A stretch of 52,733 nucleotides of DNA from Rhodoplanes serenus. GTDB lineage: Bacteria > Pseudomonadota > Alphaproteobacteria > Rhizobiales > Xanthobacteraceae. Shown here piece after piece: positions 1 through 7,650 of the stretch (its first letter is position 1; each line of letters begins with the position of its first letter). A program made the position numbers and the translations under genes. The stretch is taken from positions 1-52,733 of the forward strand of contig CAMDDZ010000036.1 in NCBI GenBank assembly GCA_945893145.1. Reading direction: 5' to 3'. The notes beneath the pieces are model-generated. The model searched no databases and had not been told where the DNA came from. It saw only the letters and a program-made list of their open reading frames with translations.

Positions 1-2
1 AG

Positions 3-131
3 CATCTGCTGCGCAAAGCCGCCGCCCGAACGGTCGAAACCGTCTGCGCCGCCATCGGCGAGCTTCTCGGCGCTTTCACCAGCGACGAATGCGCCAACTA
101 TTTCAAAAACTCAGGATATGCACCAAACTAA
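3..131 (+). CDS. IS630-type transposase, C-terminal end (cut by window edge)
   Basis: An open frame runs from the window edge to a TAA at 129-131 and gives 42 residues that include HLLRKAAARTVETV and end ECANYFKNSGYAPN. The Glu-Cys-x-Asn-Tyr-Phe...Gly-Tyr ending is the familiar tail of IS630-family DDE transposases, lying after the last catalytic Glu. The catalytic residues and start lie upstream of the window, so it cannot be judged whether the element is intact. Downstream there is an imperfect ATGCA...TGCAT palindrome at about 132-152, but I could not identify the terminal inverted repeat or the TA target duplication with confidence. It marks the left edge of an accessory region. Confidence 0.6.
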   Translation, partial: HLLRKAAARTVETVCAAIGELLGAFTSDECANYFKNSGYAPN

Positions 132-196
132 ATGCATTACGCTTTAGTGCATGTTGCGGGGAATTTGAACCACGTGAGCGGCAAACTCGGCCTGCT

Positions 197-307
197 CCCT
201 CTCCCCGTCGGGGAGAGGGTTGGGGTGAGGGGGTTCGGACCTATCGATGGCTTATAACCCCTCACCCGGATTGCTTCGCAATCCGACCTCTCCCTATGGG
301 AGAGGTA
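197..307. repeat. Palindromic intergenic repeats (ctctccc/gggagag type)
   Basis: Two hairpins lie in opposite orientation: one at about 197-219 with stem ccctctcccc/ggggagaggg followed by a tggggtgaggg tail, and a second introduced by cccctcaccc, containing ggattgcttcgcaatcc (about 268-284) and cctctccc/gggagagg (about 287-307). Repeats of this type are scattered through Bradyrhizobium-like genomes. No gene is supported in the 132-525 interval; the short open frames there run through the repeats. Confidence 0.6.
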
Positions 308-390
308 AACAGAGTCTGCCTATACGGACTGATTCAACGTTACCGGACTGCGCTAGTGGAGCGGATAAAGATCGGTCCACTGGCGTGTCC

Positions 391-502
391 GTCATTGCGA
401 GGAGCCATAAGCGCTTTTACGCGCGTCTTCGACGCGCTATGGCGACGAAGCAATCCAGCTTCATGCCATGTTTCTGGATTGCTTCGCTTCGCTCGCAATG
501 AC
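391..502. repeat. Palindromic intergenic repeat with gtcattgcgag ends
   Basis: The unit begins gtcattgcgag and ends ctcgcaatgac, an exact 11-bp terminal inverted repeat, with inner arms gcgacgaagcaatccag and ctggattgcttcgc. This is a well-known palindromic repeat type of Rhizobiales intergenic DNA. It ends about 23 bp from the stop codon of the minus-strand methyltransferase gene, so its transcript would fold into a long hairpin after that gene. Confidence 0.6.
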
Positions 503-525
503 GAGGCAACGGCGCCGCTCAAAAT

Positions 526-1704
526 TCACCGCACGCTTTCGCGCCCCGCGAACCACAGCTTCGGATCGGCCGCCCGCACCCGCGCCTCCGGCAGGCCGAG
601 CTCCCGTCGAACGATGTTGGTGCCTTCGACCAGCGCCACGCACTTGTAGAACGCGATCCGCCGCGACAGGCCTTCGCGGCCGAAGCCGCAATCGGTGCTG
701 ATGACGAGCTGCTCCTTGGGGATGTACTCCAGCGCCTTGCGGATCAGCGCCGCGACGTGCTCGGCCGGCTCGACCACCGTGTTGCAGTGATTGACCACGC
801 CGATGCCGATCTTCTTGTCGGTCTTGACGTGCTTGAACAGGTGCAGGTCCCGCCCCTCGGAGCTTGCGCATTCAAACGTGATGACATCGCAGTTCAGCCG
901 CAGCAGGTGCGGCAGCGCGCGTTCGTAGCTCGGCACCTTCCAGTGCACGCGCTGCTGGTTCGGGTTGCCCCAGCAAGTGTGCACCCAGATCTCGGCGTTG
1001 ACGCCGGCGAGCTGGCGGTTGAAAGCCTCGGTGAGAAACTCGAGATCGGCGTCCGTGGTGGTCGGCATTATGGCGCGGCCGTGATGCGGCGGCTCCTCCA
1101 CCTGGATCAAGGGACAGCCGGCGTCGGCCATCTCGCGGAACTCCGCATTCATGATGTCGCAAAGATCGAACATCATCGCCTTGTCGTCGGCGTAGTGCTC
1201 GTTCCACAGCATGCCGACCAGCGCGGGCGCGCAGATCGCGCCGAACTTCACCGGGCGGTCGGTCACGCGCTGGGCGATCTGCCAGAGCGCGGTGTATTCC
1301 AGCGGGCCGCGCGTCAGCTTCTCGCGCACGACGGCGGGCTGATAGGCCTCCTGCACCTCCCACAGGATCTTGCCGGGGCGCAGGCCGTGGCGCGACATCC
1401 AACCCCGCGAGGTGTCGCGGTGGCCGTGGATGCCGCCGAGCCGTTCGATCACATAGAAGAACCAGGACTTGCCGCCCACCGTCAGGTCGAAGCGGCTGTC
1501 GCCGTCGGTCACGATGTCGAGCCCTGCCGCTTCCTGCTCGGCGATGATGCTGGCGACCGCGTCGATGTACTGTTCGCGGAACGCCGACTCGCCAAGCGCT
1601 GCCTTAAACGACCGGCCCGCCAGGTTGTGATCGAACCAGAGCGGCCGCGGGTACGAGCCGGTGATGGTGGTGGGCAGAACCATATCGCGCGTGACAGTGA
1701 GCAC
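526..1704 (-). CDS. Cobalamin-independent methionine synthase II-like methyltransferase
   Basis: The 392-residue protein matches the C-terminal (catalytic, zinc) half of MetE: TTITGSYPRP near the N-terminus, IQVEEPP in the middle, a zinc-ligand His-x-Cys in WVHTCWGNPNQQ and a later Cys in STDCGFGREG. It lacks the N-terminal MetE half, so it belongs to the stand-alone MetE-C-like group, whose members transfer methyl groups between varied donors and thiols; homocysteine methylation is not assured. I chose the GTG at 1704 because GGAGG lies 5 nt upstream (1710-1714); the frame is open further upstream to 1833, but that part overlaps transposase debris. It sits alone between mobile-element remnants, on the opposite strand to them. 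Family is confident, substrate unknown. Confidence 0.85.
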   Translation of the reverse strand: MLTVTRDMVLPTTITGSYPRPLWFDHNLAGRSFKAALGESAFREQYIDAVASIIAEQEAAGLDIVTDGDSRFDLTVGGKSWFFYVIERLGGIHGHRDTSRGWMSRHGLRPGKILWEVQEAYQPAVVREKLTRGPLEYTALWQIAQRVTDRPVKFGAICAPALVGMLWNEHYADDKAMMFDLCDIMNAEFREMADAGCPLIQVEEPPHHGRAIMPTTTDADLEFLTEAFNRQLAGVNAEIWVHTCWGNPNQQRVHWKVPSYERALPHLLRLNCDVITFECASSEGRDLHLFKHVKTDKKIGIGVVNHCNTVVEPAEHVAALIRKALEYIPKEQLVISTDCGFGREGLSRRIAFYKCVALVEGTNIVRRELGLPEARVRAADPKLWFAGRESVR

Positions 1705-1807
1705 AGCGGCCTCCGTGGGTGATGGGCGCATGATAGCGGAGTGCTCTGCCGCGCTGAAATGCGGTTCTCCCCCGAATTTCGAAAACGTGCGGACCGGCAG
1801 TAAGGTC

Positions 1808-2093
1808 GCCGGCGACGAAGCCCGGACATTCAAGGAACTGCGCCGCGAGCTTCTGGCACGCTGCGGTGAATCATAGCGCGAAGGAGTAGGTTCGCGGCGA
1901 CGTTCACAATAACACGATTGAATGGTTTTGGGCGAACGTGAAGCGCGGCGTCAACGTGACTTACGTTCACGTTTCGACGAAGTACTTGCCGCTTTACCTC
2001 GGCGAATTCGAGTTTCGCCGTATCCTGCGGCACGCTCCGCACTTGATGCTTGAGGCGCTTTTTCTGGCGCTTCCGAAGCCGGTTGCGCCATGA
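1808..2093 (+). pseudogene. Decayed IS1595/ISXO2-type transposase remnant
   Basis: Frame 3 reads VNHSAKE, then an in-frame TAG (1887-1889), then VRGDVHNNTIEWFWANVKRG and on to YLGEFEFRR, ending at a TGA (2091-2093). This is the C-terminal signature of IS1595/ISXO2 transposases, where the stop replaces the usual Tyr of the EYxRGDVHxNT block. Just upstream, another frame carries GDEARTFKELRREL (from about 1811), which fits the preceding segment of the same family, so a frameshift near 1850 is also inferred. The N-terminal zinc ribbon and the first catalytic residues are missing. The gene is dead. Confidence 0.75.
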
Positions 2094-2127
2094 GATTTAG
2101 CAGACGATCAACCGTTTCATCGGTTTG

Positions 2128-3072
2128 TCAGATATCGTTTCCCTCTCGTTTGCGCACAACCGCTTGCGGAGTGACCTGTGATCTCGTTTGCTCCTCAATT
2201 ACAGAGATTTGGGTGCGCACATCGTCCAAAGAGAAATTAGTCGTGTAGTTTGAAGAATTGCCATCGCACTCGTACGAAAACGAGAATCTAAATCCTCCGT
2301 ACTTCACCAGAAATCTATCAGCCGGAATTCCTTGAGTGCGTTGTGGGTCTTCCGCAGGCAACACTCGGCCAATTGTGAAATCTGTATGCGGAGGAATTCC
2401 GGCTGTGTCCTCAGGCTTGACCTGCTGTCCATTGATCACAAAGAACAGCGACATTTGTTCGTGCGTCACGAACGGCCGTACTGATGCCTTGATATTCATT
2501 AGCGAATGGTCGGTACTGTTTCGCCCATGAATTTGGAAACCGTCAATCCATACTCCCTCACCATAGCCTCGTGAGTGTCCAAAGACGGAGTAGGGTTTGG
2601 TGAACTTCCATTTAATCGGCCCATCATTGTCGTGCCTTGAGGGGGGAACAGTCGCAGGAGTGTCCTGCTTCCTGACCTGTTTGGATGGTTTAGGTGGCGA
2701 CGCCGAGGCGGCTCGCTGCTCTTTAAGTGTGAGCCGTTTTTGTCTTTCTAGCTCCGCTTGGGCCCACAAAAGCTCAGCATTTGTTACCTCATTTGCAATG
2801 GGATTTTCCTGCGGCTTGCGAAACCTAAAATATAGGTAGGCAACGCCCAAACCTATGGCCACGAGCACAGCAGCCCAGCGAGCGTAATCCTGAGTGAGAT
2901 ATTGCGGGACCTTGGTCTGCCACTCCGGCCCAAGAAGAAGACCCCAGAACCACTCTGGGGTTAGCCCCATCGCCGCTAATGCAATTGTAATCACGGGCCA
3001 TAAAACCCAAATGACAACTCGAACGAACAATTGCATTGCCATTGTTTTAGCCATGCACCCGGCTCCCTGCAC
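2128..3072 (-). CDS. Hypothetical membrane-anchored protein
   Basis: I do not recognise this 314-residue protein. The start may be Met1 or Met7 (MAKTMAMQLF). It has two hydrophobic segments, about residues 12-35 and 68-84, separated by a Trp-rich stretch (PEWFWGLLLGPEW). Then come a charged, probably coiled helix (about 98-122, LLWAQAELERQKRL), a Pro/Lys/Ser linker, and a C-terminal domain of about 165 residues rich in aromatic and polar residues (HSRGYGEGVWIDGFQIHGRN). This layout suggests a membrane anchor carrying a soluble beta-rich domain. Its base composition is visibly lower in GC than its neighbours and it is flanked by transposase debris, both signs of transfer. Coding seems likely from length and consistent codon use, but no function can be assigned. 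Confidence 0.65.
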   Translation of the reverse strand: MQGAGCMAKTMAMQLFVRVVIWVLWPVITIALAAMGLTPEWFWGLLLGPEWQTKVPQYLTQDYARWAAVLVAIGLGVAYLYFRFRKPQENPIANEVTNAELLWAQAELERQKRLTLKEQRAASASPPKPSKQVRKQDTPATVPPSRHDNDGPIKWKFTKPYSVFGHSRGYGEGVWIDGFQIHGRNSTDHSLMNIKASVRPFVTHEQMSLFFVINGQQVKPEDTAGIPPHTDFTIGRVLPAEDPQRTQGIPADRFLVKYGGFRFSFSYECDGNSSNYTTNFSLDDVRTQISVIEEQTRSQVTPQAVVRKREGNDI

Positions 3073-3617
3073 TGAGGGGGGAATTTTCCCTCGGCCTGGT
3101 TTTGACGGACCCTAGATTTTTCAATTGCATGTTTTCAAGGGGATAGCACGTGTTCTCCCTCACCATGCGTATTCGGTCAGGACCTAAACTGCGTGCCGCG
3201 AGTGGGCGACTGGCGTATTCTCGAGCGTATCTTTTGGGTCCTGAGGATCAGGCGCACCGTGGCGCGATTTTTCTTCTCGGCCAACATTCTTTCTTGTTGC
3301 GGGCGACAGCTGCTCTTGTGCGAACGAATAACTTGACTTTATTCCTATAGGATCGTATACCCATCGTCGTTCCACCCTCCCGAGGGCGTTCTCATGAGAC
3401 GTCATTTGAATGGGGTGGGACGCGGCGCCTGCGGATTGGCTTCGTAAACCAGTCTCCGGGAGACCTCGGGTAACTGTCCCCCCTACTACGAGGGGCGCCC
3501 AGTTTTGGGTGACACGGGGACCGGATGAACGGCGTCGTAAGCCGCCGGGATCAGGGTGAGCGCGAGCTCGCTGCCGGTTCTTGTCAGTCACGGTTCCGAG
3601 ACGCCAAAAATCGCCGC

Positions 3618-3740
3618 GATGGAGCGTCGGCCGGCGTGCGCCCCCCGCTGGGGGCGCCACGCCGGTCGCGTCTCAGGCGGAGCAATCCGCTTGGGGCGCG
3701 GGCGTGAACCAAAACGTGTGGCGCCGGCCGGCGCTCCATC
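3618..3740. repeat. Inverted repeat with 19-bp arms
   Basis: The arm at 3618-3636 (gatggagcgtcggccggcg) is matched by its reverse complement at 3722-3740 with one mismatch. The 85-bp interior contains a further short palindrome of gcgccccc/gggggcgc at 3639-3658. The whole could fold as a long hairpin on either strand. No transposase frame lies inside. Confidence 0.6.
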
Positions 3741-3884
3741 CCCTCGGATTGACGATCCGGGGATTAAGGACATCGCAAAGCTCGGACGCACATCGCGCCG
3801 CGAGAGCGAAGAAGCATGCGTGCAAGAAACTTCGTGCAAGAAACTTGGAGTGGAGAGCTGTGCCGCAAACGCGAGATTCGATCC

Positions 3885-4021
3885 GCCTCATCCTGAGGAG
3901 CACGAGCAAAGCGAGTGCGTCTCGAAGGACGAGGCGGCCCCATGGTTCGAGACGCGATGCGGAGCCTGTCATCGGGCCGCGCTTCGCGCGGACCCGTTGG
4001 CATCGCTCCTCACCATGAGGC
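3885..4021. repeat. Palindromic intergenic repeat (cctcatcctgaggagc type)
   Basis: The left end gcctcatcctgaggagc (3885-3901) and the right end gctcctcaccatgaggc (4005-4021) are inverted copies with two mismatches. The interior has the gcgtctcgaaggacgaggc motif that accompanies this repeat family in Rhizobiales genomes. Non-coding. Confidence 0.6.
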
Positions 4022-4114
4022 CGAGAGAGGCGGAGGCATGCGCCCGAATTCGCGGCGGCGGTGGAGATCAGTCGCCGGAGAATCGGATGAGCCGGATTTG
4101 AATTGAGGGCTGGC

Positions 4115-4330
4115 CTAAACCAAACGCGCGGCTCGGCGGATGAGCCATCTGATCAGCCATATGCCCGTGCAAATAATCGCAGCGCCGCCCATGAGATCAA
4201 AAAAAATGCTCGGACCGCTCGCCTTGAGGGGGACGATGGGGCTGCCCGATATCCAGAGCACGAGCTTGCCGCCGATCGCGACGACCCAACAACCGGCTGC
4301 CTTGATCGATAGCGAGTCCCATTGCCACAT
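4115..4330 (-). CDS. Small membrane protein, unknown function
   Basis: The 71-residue product starts MWQWDSLSIKAAGCWVV, with a strong ribosome site (GGGAGAGG, 4 nt before the ATG at 4330), which is why I prefer this start to the longer open frame reaching 4420. It has two hydrophobic segments, about residues 10-25 and 43-62, and a basic C-terminal end (RWLIRRAARLV), so it is probably a two-pass inner-membrane protein with cytoplasmic ends. No family was recognised. It lies downstream of the alpha/beta hydrolase gene on the same strand and may be co-transcribed with it. Confidence 0.55.
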   Translation of the reverse strand: MWQWDSLSIKAAGCWVVAIGGKLVLWISGSPIVPLKASGPSIFFDLMGGAAIICTGIWLIRWLIRRAARLV

Positions 4331-4445
4331 GAGCCTCTCCCGTTGTCCTCCGTTGACGGCCGCTTTCATATTCGTGCATGCGGCTCTTGTTGTGCAACGC
4401 CAGCCTCGCGGACGAGGCAATGTGCCCGCGCGGCAGGCTATTGCA

Positions 4446-5342
4446 TCACTTCATATGCTTGCCGACGAACGCGATCATCTGGTCGAAATTCGCACCCAGC
4501 TTGCTCAGGTCGGCGGAGTGCCCGGCCATCCGCGGGCCGTCGAAATAGATCAGCTCGATGTCGCCGCCGGCCTTCTTGTAGCCGGCGACGAAACGCTGCG
4601 GCTCGTTGCCGGGGAAGCTCGAATCCTCGTCCTTGTAGTCGTGCATCATGTCGCCGTGCGCCTGGAACCAGAGTGCGGGCGGCATCATCACCTTCTCGCC
4701 GCGCTCCAGCGCCAGCAACGGATTGCCTTCCTGCATGTTGGCTTCGCTGCGCCAATAGGAATCCTGGCGCCCCATGATCGACTTGGCCCAGTCCTCGCCC
4801 TTGGCGTGGGCCCGCTTGGCCAACCGGTAGCGGCTGAGCGGATTGATCACCGGCCACGACATGATCACGCAGGGCACCGTCGCGTCCTGGGCCGGCGTGC
4901 CGGCCGGCAGCGGGATCGCGGTGTAACGCGGATCGTGCGGCCGCATGGCGACCAGCATCGCGAGATGACCGCCGCTCGACTGACCGGAGAGCGCCACGCG
5001 GTTCGGCTTGGTCTTCAGCTTGGCGGCGTTCGCCTTCACCCAGCGCACCGCGTAGTTGATGTCCTGCACCGACGCCGGATAGGGGTCCTCGTTGCCGGAG
5101 CGGAAATCGAGCGCCACCGAAACGACGCCGTGCGAGGCCATGTATTCGTGGCGCACCCGCTCGGTCATGCGGTCGCTCTGGCACCAGGCGCCGCCGTGAC
5201 ACTCGACCAGCGCCGGAAACGGGCCCGCGCCCTTGGGCGTGTAGATGCGCGCGATCAGCGGCTTGCTGCCGTGACGCAGATATTCAACCTCTTCGACGTC
5301 GAAGTTTTGGGTCTGCGGCTTGGCATCGAGCGTTGCGGTCAT
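4446..5342 (-). CDS. Alpha/beta hydrolase (esterase/lipase, HSL-like)
   Basis: This 298-residue protein has the oxyanion-hole motif HGGAW in ECHGGAWCQSD, the nucleophile elbow GQSSGG and a likely late His in GHSAD, with HGDMMHD probably near the acid residue. It lacks a signal peptide, so a cytosolic carboxylesterase or acyl hydrolase is expected. The ATG at 5342 is chosen because AAAGGA lies 8 nt upstream and the protein start MTATLDAKPQ is unremarkable; the frame stays open to 5531 but without a site. It diverges from the Bug receptor gene at 5553, about 210 bp away, so the two may share a regulatory region. Substrate unknown. Confidence 0.85.
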   Translation of the reverse strand: MTATLDAKPQTQNFDVEEVEYLRHGSKPLIARIYTPKGAGPFPALVECHGGAWCQSDRMTERVRHEYMASHGVVSVALDFRSGNEDPYPASVQDINYAVRWVKANAAKLKTKPNRVALSGQSSGGHLAMLVAMRPHDPRYTAIPLPAGTPAQDATVPCVIMSWPVINPLSRYRLAKRAHAKGEDWAKSIMGRQDSYWRSEANMQEGNPLLALERGEKVMMPPALWFQAHGDMMHDYKDEDSSFPGNEPQRFVAGYKKAGGDIELIYFDGPRMAGHSADLSKLGANFDQMIAFVGKHMK

Positions 5343-5552
5343 GGCGGCGTTCCTTTCCGGAGTTGCCGCATACTCGCGCAGGCGGCTGGCGGCCGCAACC
5401 GCGGCGCAGTCCGGCGGCGCGGCATGGCCGCACAGCGCGTCCAATCGCCTGATTCCGCGCGGGAAATTCGGATCAGTTCCACGCCTCAGGCAATTGTCGG
5501 CGGCAAGACCTGCGGCTAGTTTCAGGACCAATCAAAAGCCAGAGGAACGCTC

Positions 5553-6524
5553 ATGCTGCTCACCCGCCCGCTCGCCATCCTGTTCTCGCTCGCCGCGCTT
5601 GCGCTTTCGACGGCACCCGCACCCGCGCAGCAAGCCTGGCCGACCCGGCCGGTGAAATTCATCGTGCCGTTCGGGCCGGGCGCCGGCGCCGACATCGGCG
5701 CGCGGCTGTTCGCCGAGAAGCTGTCGAAGACCTGGGGCCAGCCGGTGGTGATCGAAAACAAGCCGGGCGGCGACAGCATCGTTGCGATCCAGGCGTTTCT
5801 CAGCGCCAACGACGACCACGTGTTTCTGTTCGGGCCGGCGGGCAACTTCACGGTTCACCCCTTCGTCTACAGCAAGCTGTCCTACGATCCGAAGGAGCTG
5901 ATCCCGGTCGCGCGCGTCTCCAACACGATCCTGGCCGCCGCCGTAAAGGCCGATGCGCCCTACAATGACATCAAGGGCTTCACCGAAGCCGCCCGCGCCA
6001 ATCCGGGCAAGTTCAACTCCGGCCTTGTGCAGGGCATCACCGAGTTCACCTTCTGGGGCTATTTGCACTTCGAGAAACTTCAGATCACCCAGGTGCCCTA
6101 CCGCGACATCAATGTGGCGCCGGTCGATCTCGGCGAGGGCCGCATCCAGATTGTGATGTCGTCGTTCGCGATCGTGCAGCCGCAGCTGAACGCCGGCCGC
6201 ATCAAGCTGATCACGATCAACAACAAGACCCGCGTGCCCGCCGCCCCAAACACGCCGACCGCGCGTGAGCAGGGCTTCCCGTCGCTCGAAGTCGAAGGGC
6301 TGGTCGGCCTGTTCGCACTGAAGACGACGCCGGACGCGTTGAAGGAGAAACTCGCAGCCGACTTCCGCGCGGCGGCAGCCGACGGCTCGATCGCCGACCG
6401 CTTGAAGGCCACCGGCCAGGTGATCAACGTCGGCGGCGGCCAGGAGTTTGCCGCTTCAATCGACGAGCAGCGCGCCAATGTTGCGGCGGTGGTGAAGGCC
6501 ATCGACTTCAAGCCGAAGCAGTAA
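5553..6524 (+). CDS. Bug-family (TctC) solute-binding protein
   Basis: The 323-residue protein has a Sec signal peptide (LAILFSLAALALSTAPAPAQQ) and then the Bug pattern: WPTRPVKFIVPFGPGAGAD, the VIENKPGGDS loop, ANPGKFN, and a late PTAREQGFPSLEVEG. Bug proteins are periplasmic receptors that bind small carboxylates, either for TctAB transporters or as sensors. A ribosome site AGAGGA precedes the ATG by 6 nt. It is less typical than its neighbours: DHVFLFGPAGNFT stands where GYTLL... is usual, and the ligand pocket may differ. No tctA or tctB gene lies in the window, so it is an orphan receptor. Confidence 0.9.
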   Translation: MLLTRPLAILFSLAALALSTAPAPAQQAWPTRPVKFIVPFGPGAGADIGARLFAEKLSKTWGQPVVIENKPGGDSIVAIQAFLSANDDHVFLFGPAGNFTVHPFVYSKLSYDPKELIPVARVSNTILAAAVKADAPYNDIKGFTEAARANPGKFNSGLVQGITEFTFWGYLHFEKLQITQVPYRDINVAPVDLGEGRIQIVMSSFAIVQPQLNAGRIKLITINNKTRVPAAPNTPTAREQGFPSLEVEGLVGLFALKTTPDALKEKLAADFRAAAADGSIADRLKATGQVINVGGGQEFAASIDEQRANVAAVVKAIDFKPKQ

Positions 6525-6552
6525 GGGCCAATACCGTCTGTCGTCTCGGCCA

Positions 6553-6650
6553 AGTGACCCCGGATTTAATCCGGGGGAACGCGAGCCGGGACCCATAACC
6601 ACCGGCGGTGATCGTGGGTCCCCGCCTTCGCGGGGACGACAGCAAAAGCG
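6553..6650. repeat. Composite palindromic repeat
   Basis: Three nested or adjacent hairpins are visible: ccccggatttaatccgggg, then gggaccca...tgggtccc, whose 3' half overlaps gtccccgccttcgcggggac. The last is the widespread ccgccttcgcgg hairpin of Rhizobiales intergenic DNA. It separates the two plus-strand Bug genes and overlaps the 5' end of the longer open frame of the second, which argues for the shorter start of that gene. Confidence 0.65.
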
Positions 6651-6676
6651 GATTCCACAAGGTGACGGCGAGCGCC

Positions 6677-7645
6677 ATGATCTGCAAACGCATCATCGTA
6701 TCGGCGATTGCGGTGCTCGCATGCTTTGCCGCTCCGCTCACCGCCTTCGCCCAGTCCTACCCCACCCGCGTCATCAAAATCATCGTGCCGTTCACGCCCG
6801 GCTCGCCGAACGACGTGATGGTGCGGCTGCTGTCGCAGCACCTCGCGCCGCGGCTCGGCCAGCCGATCGTGATCGAGAACAAGCCCGGCGGCGGCACCGC
6901 CATCGGCACCAAGATGGCCGCCGCGGCCGAGCCCGATGGCTACACGCTGCTCTACATCAGCTCGGCGCTGGTGATCGATCCGGCCATGAAGAAGGTCGAT
7001 TACGATCCGCTGAAGGACTTCGCACCGGTTGCGGCCATCAGCACGACCTATTGGCTGCTGGCGATTTCGCCAACGCTGCCGGTGAAAACGCTTGCCGAGT
7101 TCGTCGCCTACACCAAGGCCAATCCCGGCAAGGTCACGCTGGCCTACACGCAAGGAACTGCCGCCGTGCTGGTGGGCGAACTGTTCAAACAACTCACCGG
7201 CGCCGATGTGGTGGCGATCCCATACAAAGGCGGCGCCACCGCCATGCCGGACTTCCTCGGCGGGCGCATCCAGATGCTGATCCCGACACCCGCGACGACG
7301 ATTCCGCTGATCCGCGAAGGCCGCATGATCGCGCTCGCCATCACGAGCCCGGAGCGCAGCGAAAACCTCCCCGACGTGCCGACCGCGCGCGAAGCCGGCC
7401 TGCCGGATCTCACGCTTGAATTCTGGGCCGGCATCCTGGCGCCGGCCGGCACGCCGCCCGAGATCGTCGGCAAGCTCAACGCGGCGATCAACGACACCTT
7501 GCGGTCGGCCGAGATGAAAGCCAGCATGGCCAAGCTCGGCTTCGAGGCGAAGATCGGCTCACCGGGCGATTTCGCGGCGTTTATCGCGGCAGAAATGCCG
7601 CGCTGGGGCGCGATCGTGAAGTCCACTGGCGTGAAGTACGACTGA
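6677..7645 (+). CDS. Bug-family (TctC) solute-binding protein
   Basis: After a signal peptide (IVSAIAVLACFAAPLTAFAQ) the mature protein shows the canonical Bug landmarks: SYPTRVIKIIVPFTPGSPND, VIENKPGGG, EPDGYTLLYIS, ANPGKVTLAY, GRIQMLIPT, and DVPTAREAGLPDLTLEFWAG. Length is normal for the family. I prefer the ATG at 6677 because it places the signal peptide at the N-terminus and the upstream open frame (from 6608) lies in a palindromic repeat; no strong ribosome site is seen. The FAD hydroxylase gene begins 5 bp after its stop, so the two are almost certainly one transcript. That suggests the ligand is, or leads to, the hydroxylase substrate. Confidence 0.9.
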   Translation: MICKRIIVSAIAVLACFAAPLTAFAQSYPTRVIKIIVPFTPGSPNDVMVRLLSQHLAPRLGQPIVIENKPGGGTAIGTKMAAAAEPDGYTLLYISSALVIDPAMKKVDYDPLKDFAPVAAISTTYWLLAISPTLPVKTLAEFVAYTKANPGKVTLAYTQGTAAVLVGELFKQLTGADVVAIPYKGGATAMPDFLGGRIQMLIPTPATTIPLIREGRMIALAITSPERSENLPDVPTAREAGLPDLTLEFWAGILAPAGTPPEIVGKLNAAINDTLRSAEMKASMAKLGFEAKIGSPGDFAAFIAAEMPRWGAIVKSTGVKYD

Positions 7646-7650
7646 GGTCA

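Larger units (their letters stand above)
3073..4114. other. About 1 kb without a supported gene
   Basis: Several open frames cross this stretch in overlapping registers on both strands, but none has a recognisable domain, a ribosome site or consistent codon bias. The first 300 bases are AT-richer, continuing the composition of the upstream membrane-protein gene. The rest is GC-rich and holds two palindromic structures, listed separately (3618-3740 and 3885-4021). From memory, fragments like those near 3560-3840 are predicted again and again as spurious small proteins in Bradyrhizobium genomes, which suggests a dispersed non-coding repeat; this could not be checked here. Confidence 0.5.

Noticed and set aside
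757..1722. A 321-codon plus-strand frame opposite the MetE-like gene
   Set aside because: Shadow of a gene with clear zinc-site motifs and a good ribosome site; the composition of the plus-strand product (His/Arg/Val-rich) is typical of antisense GC-rich frames.
3184..3660. A 158-codon minus-strand frame in the non-coding kilobase
   Set aside because: No domain, no ribosome site, and competing frames of equal length on the other strand; partly inside a palindromic repeat.
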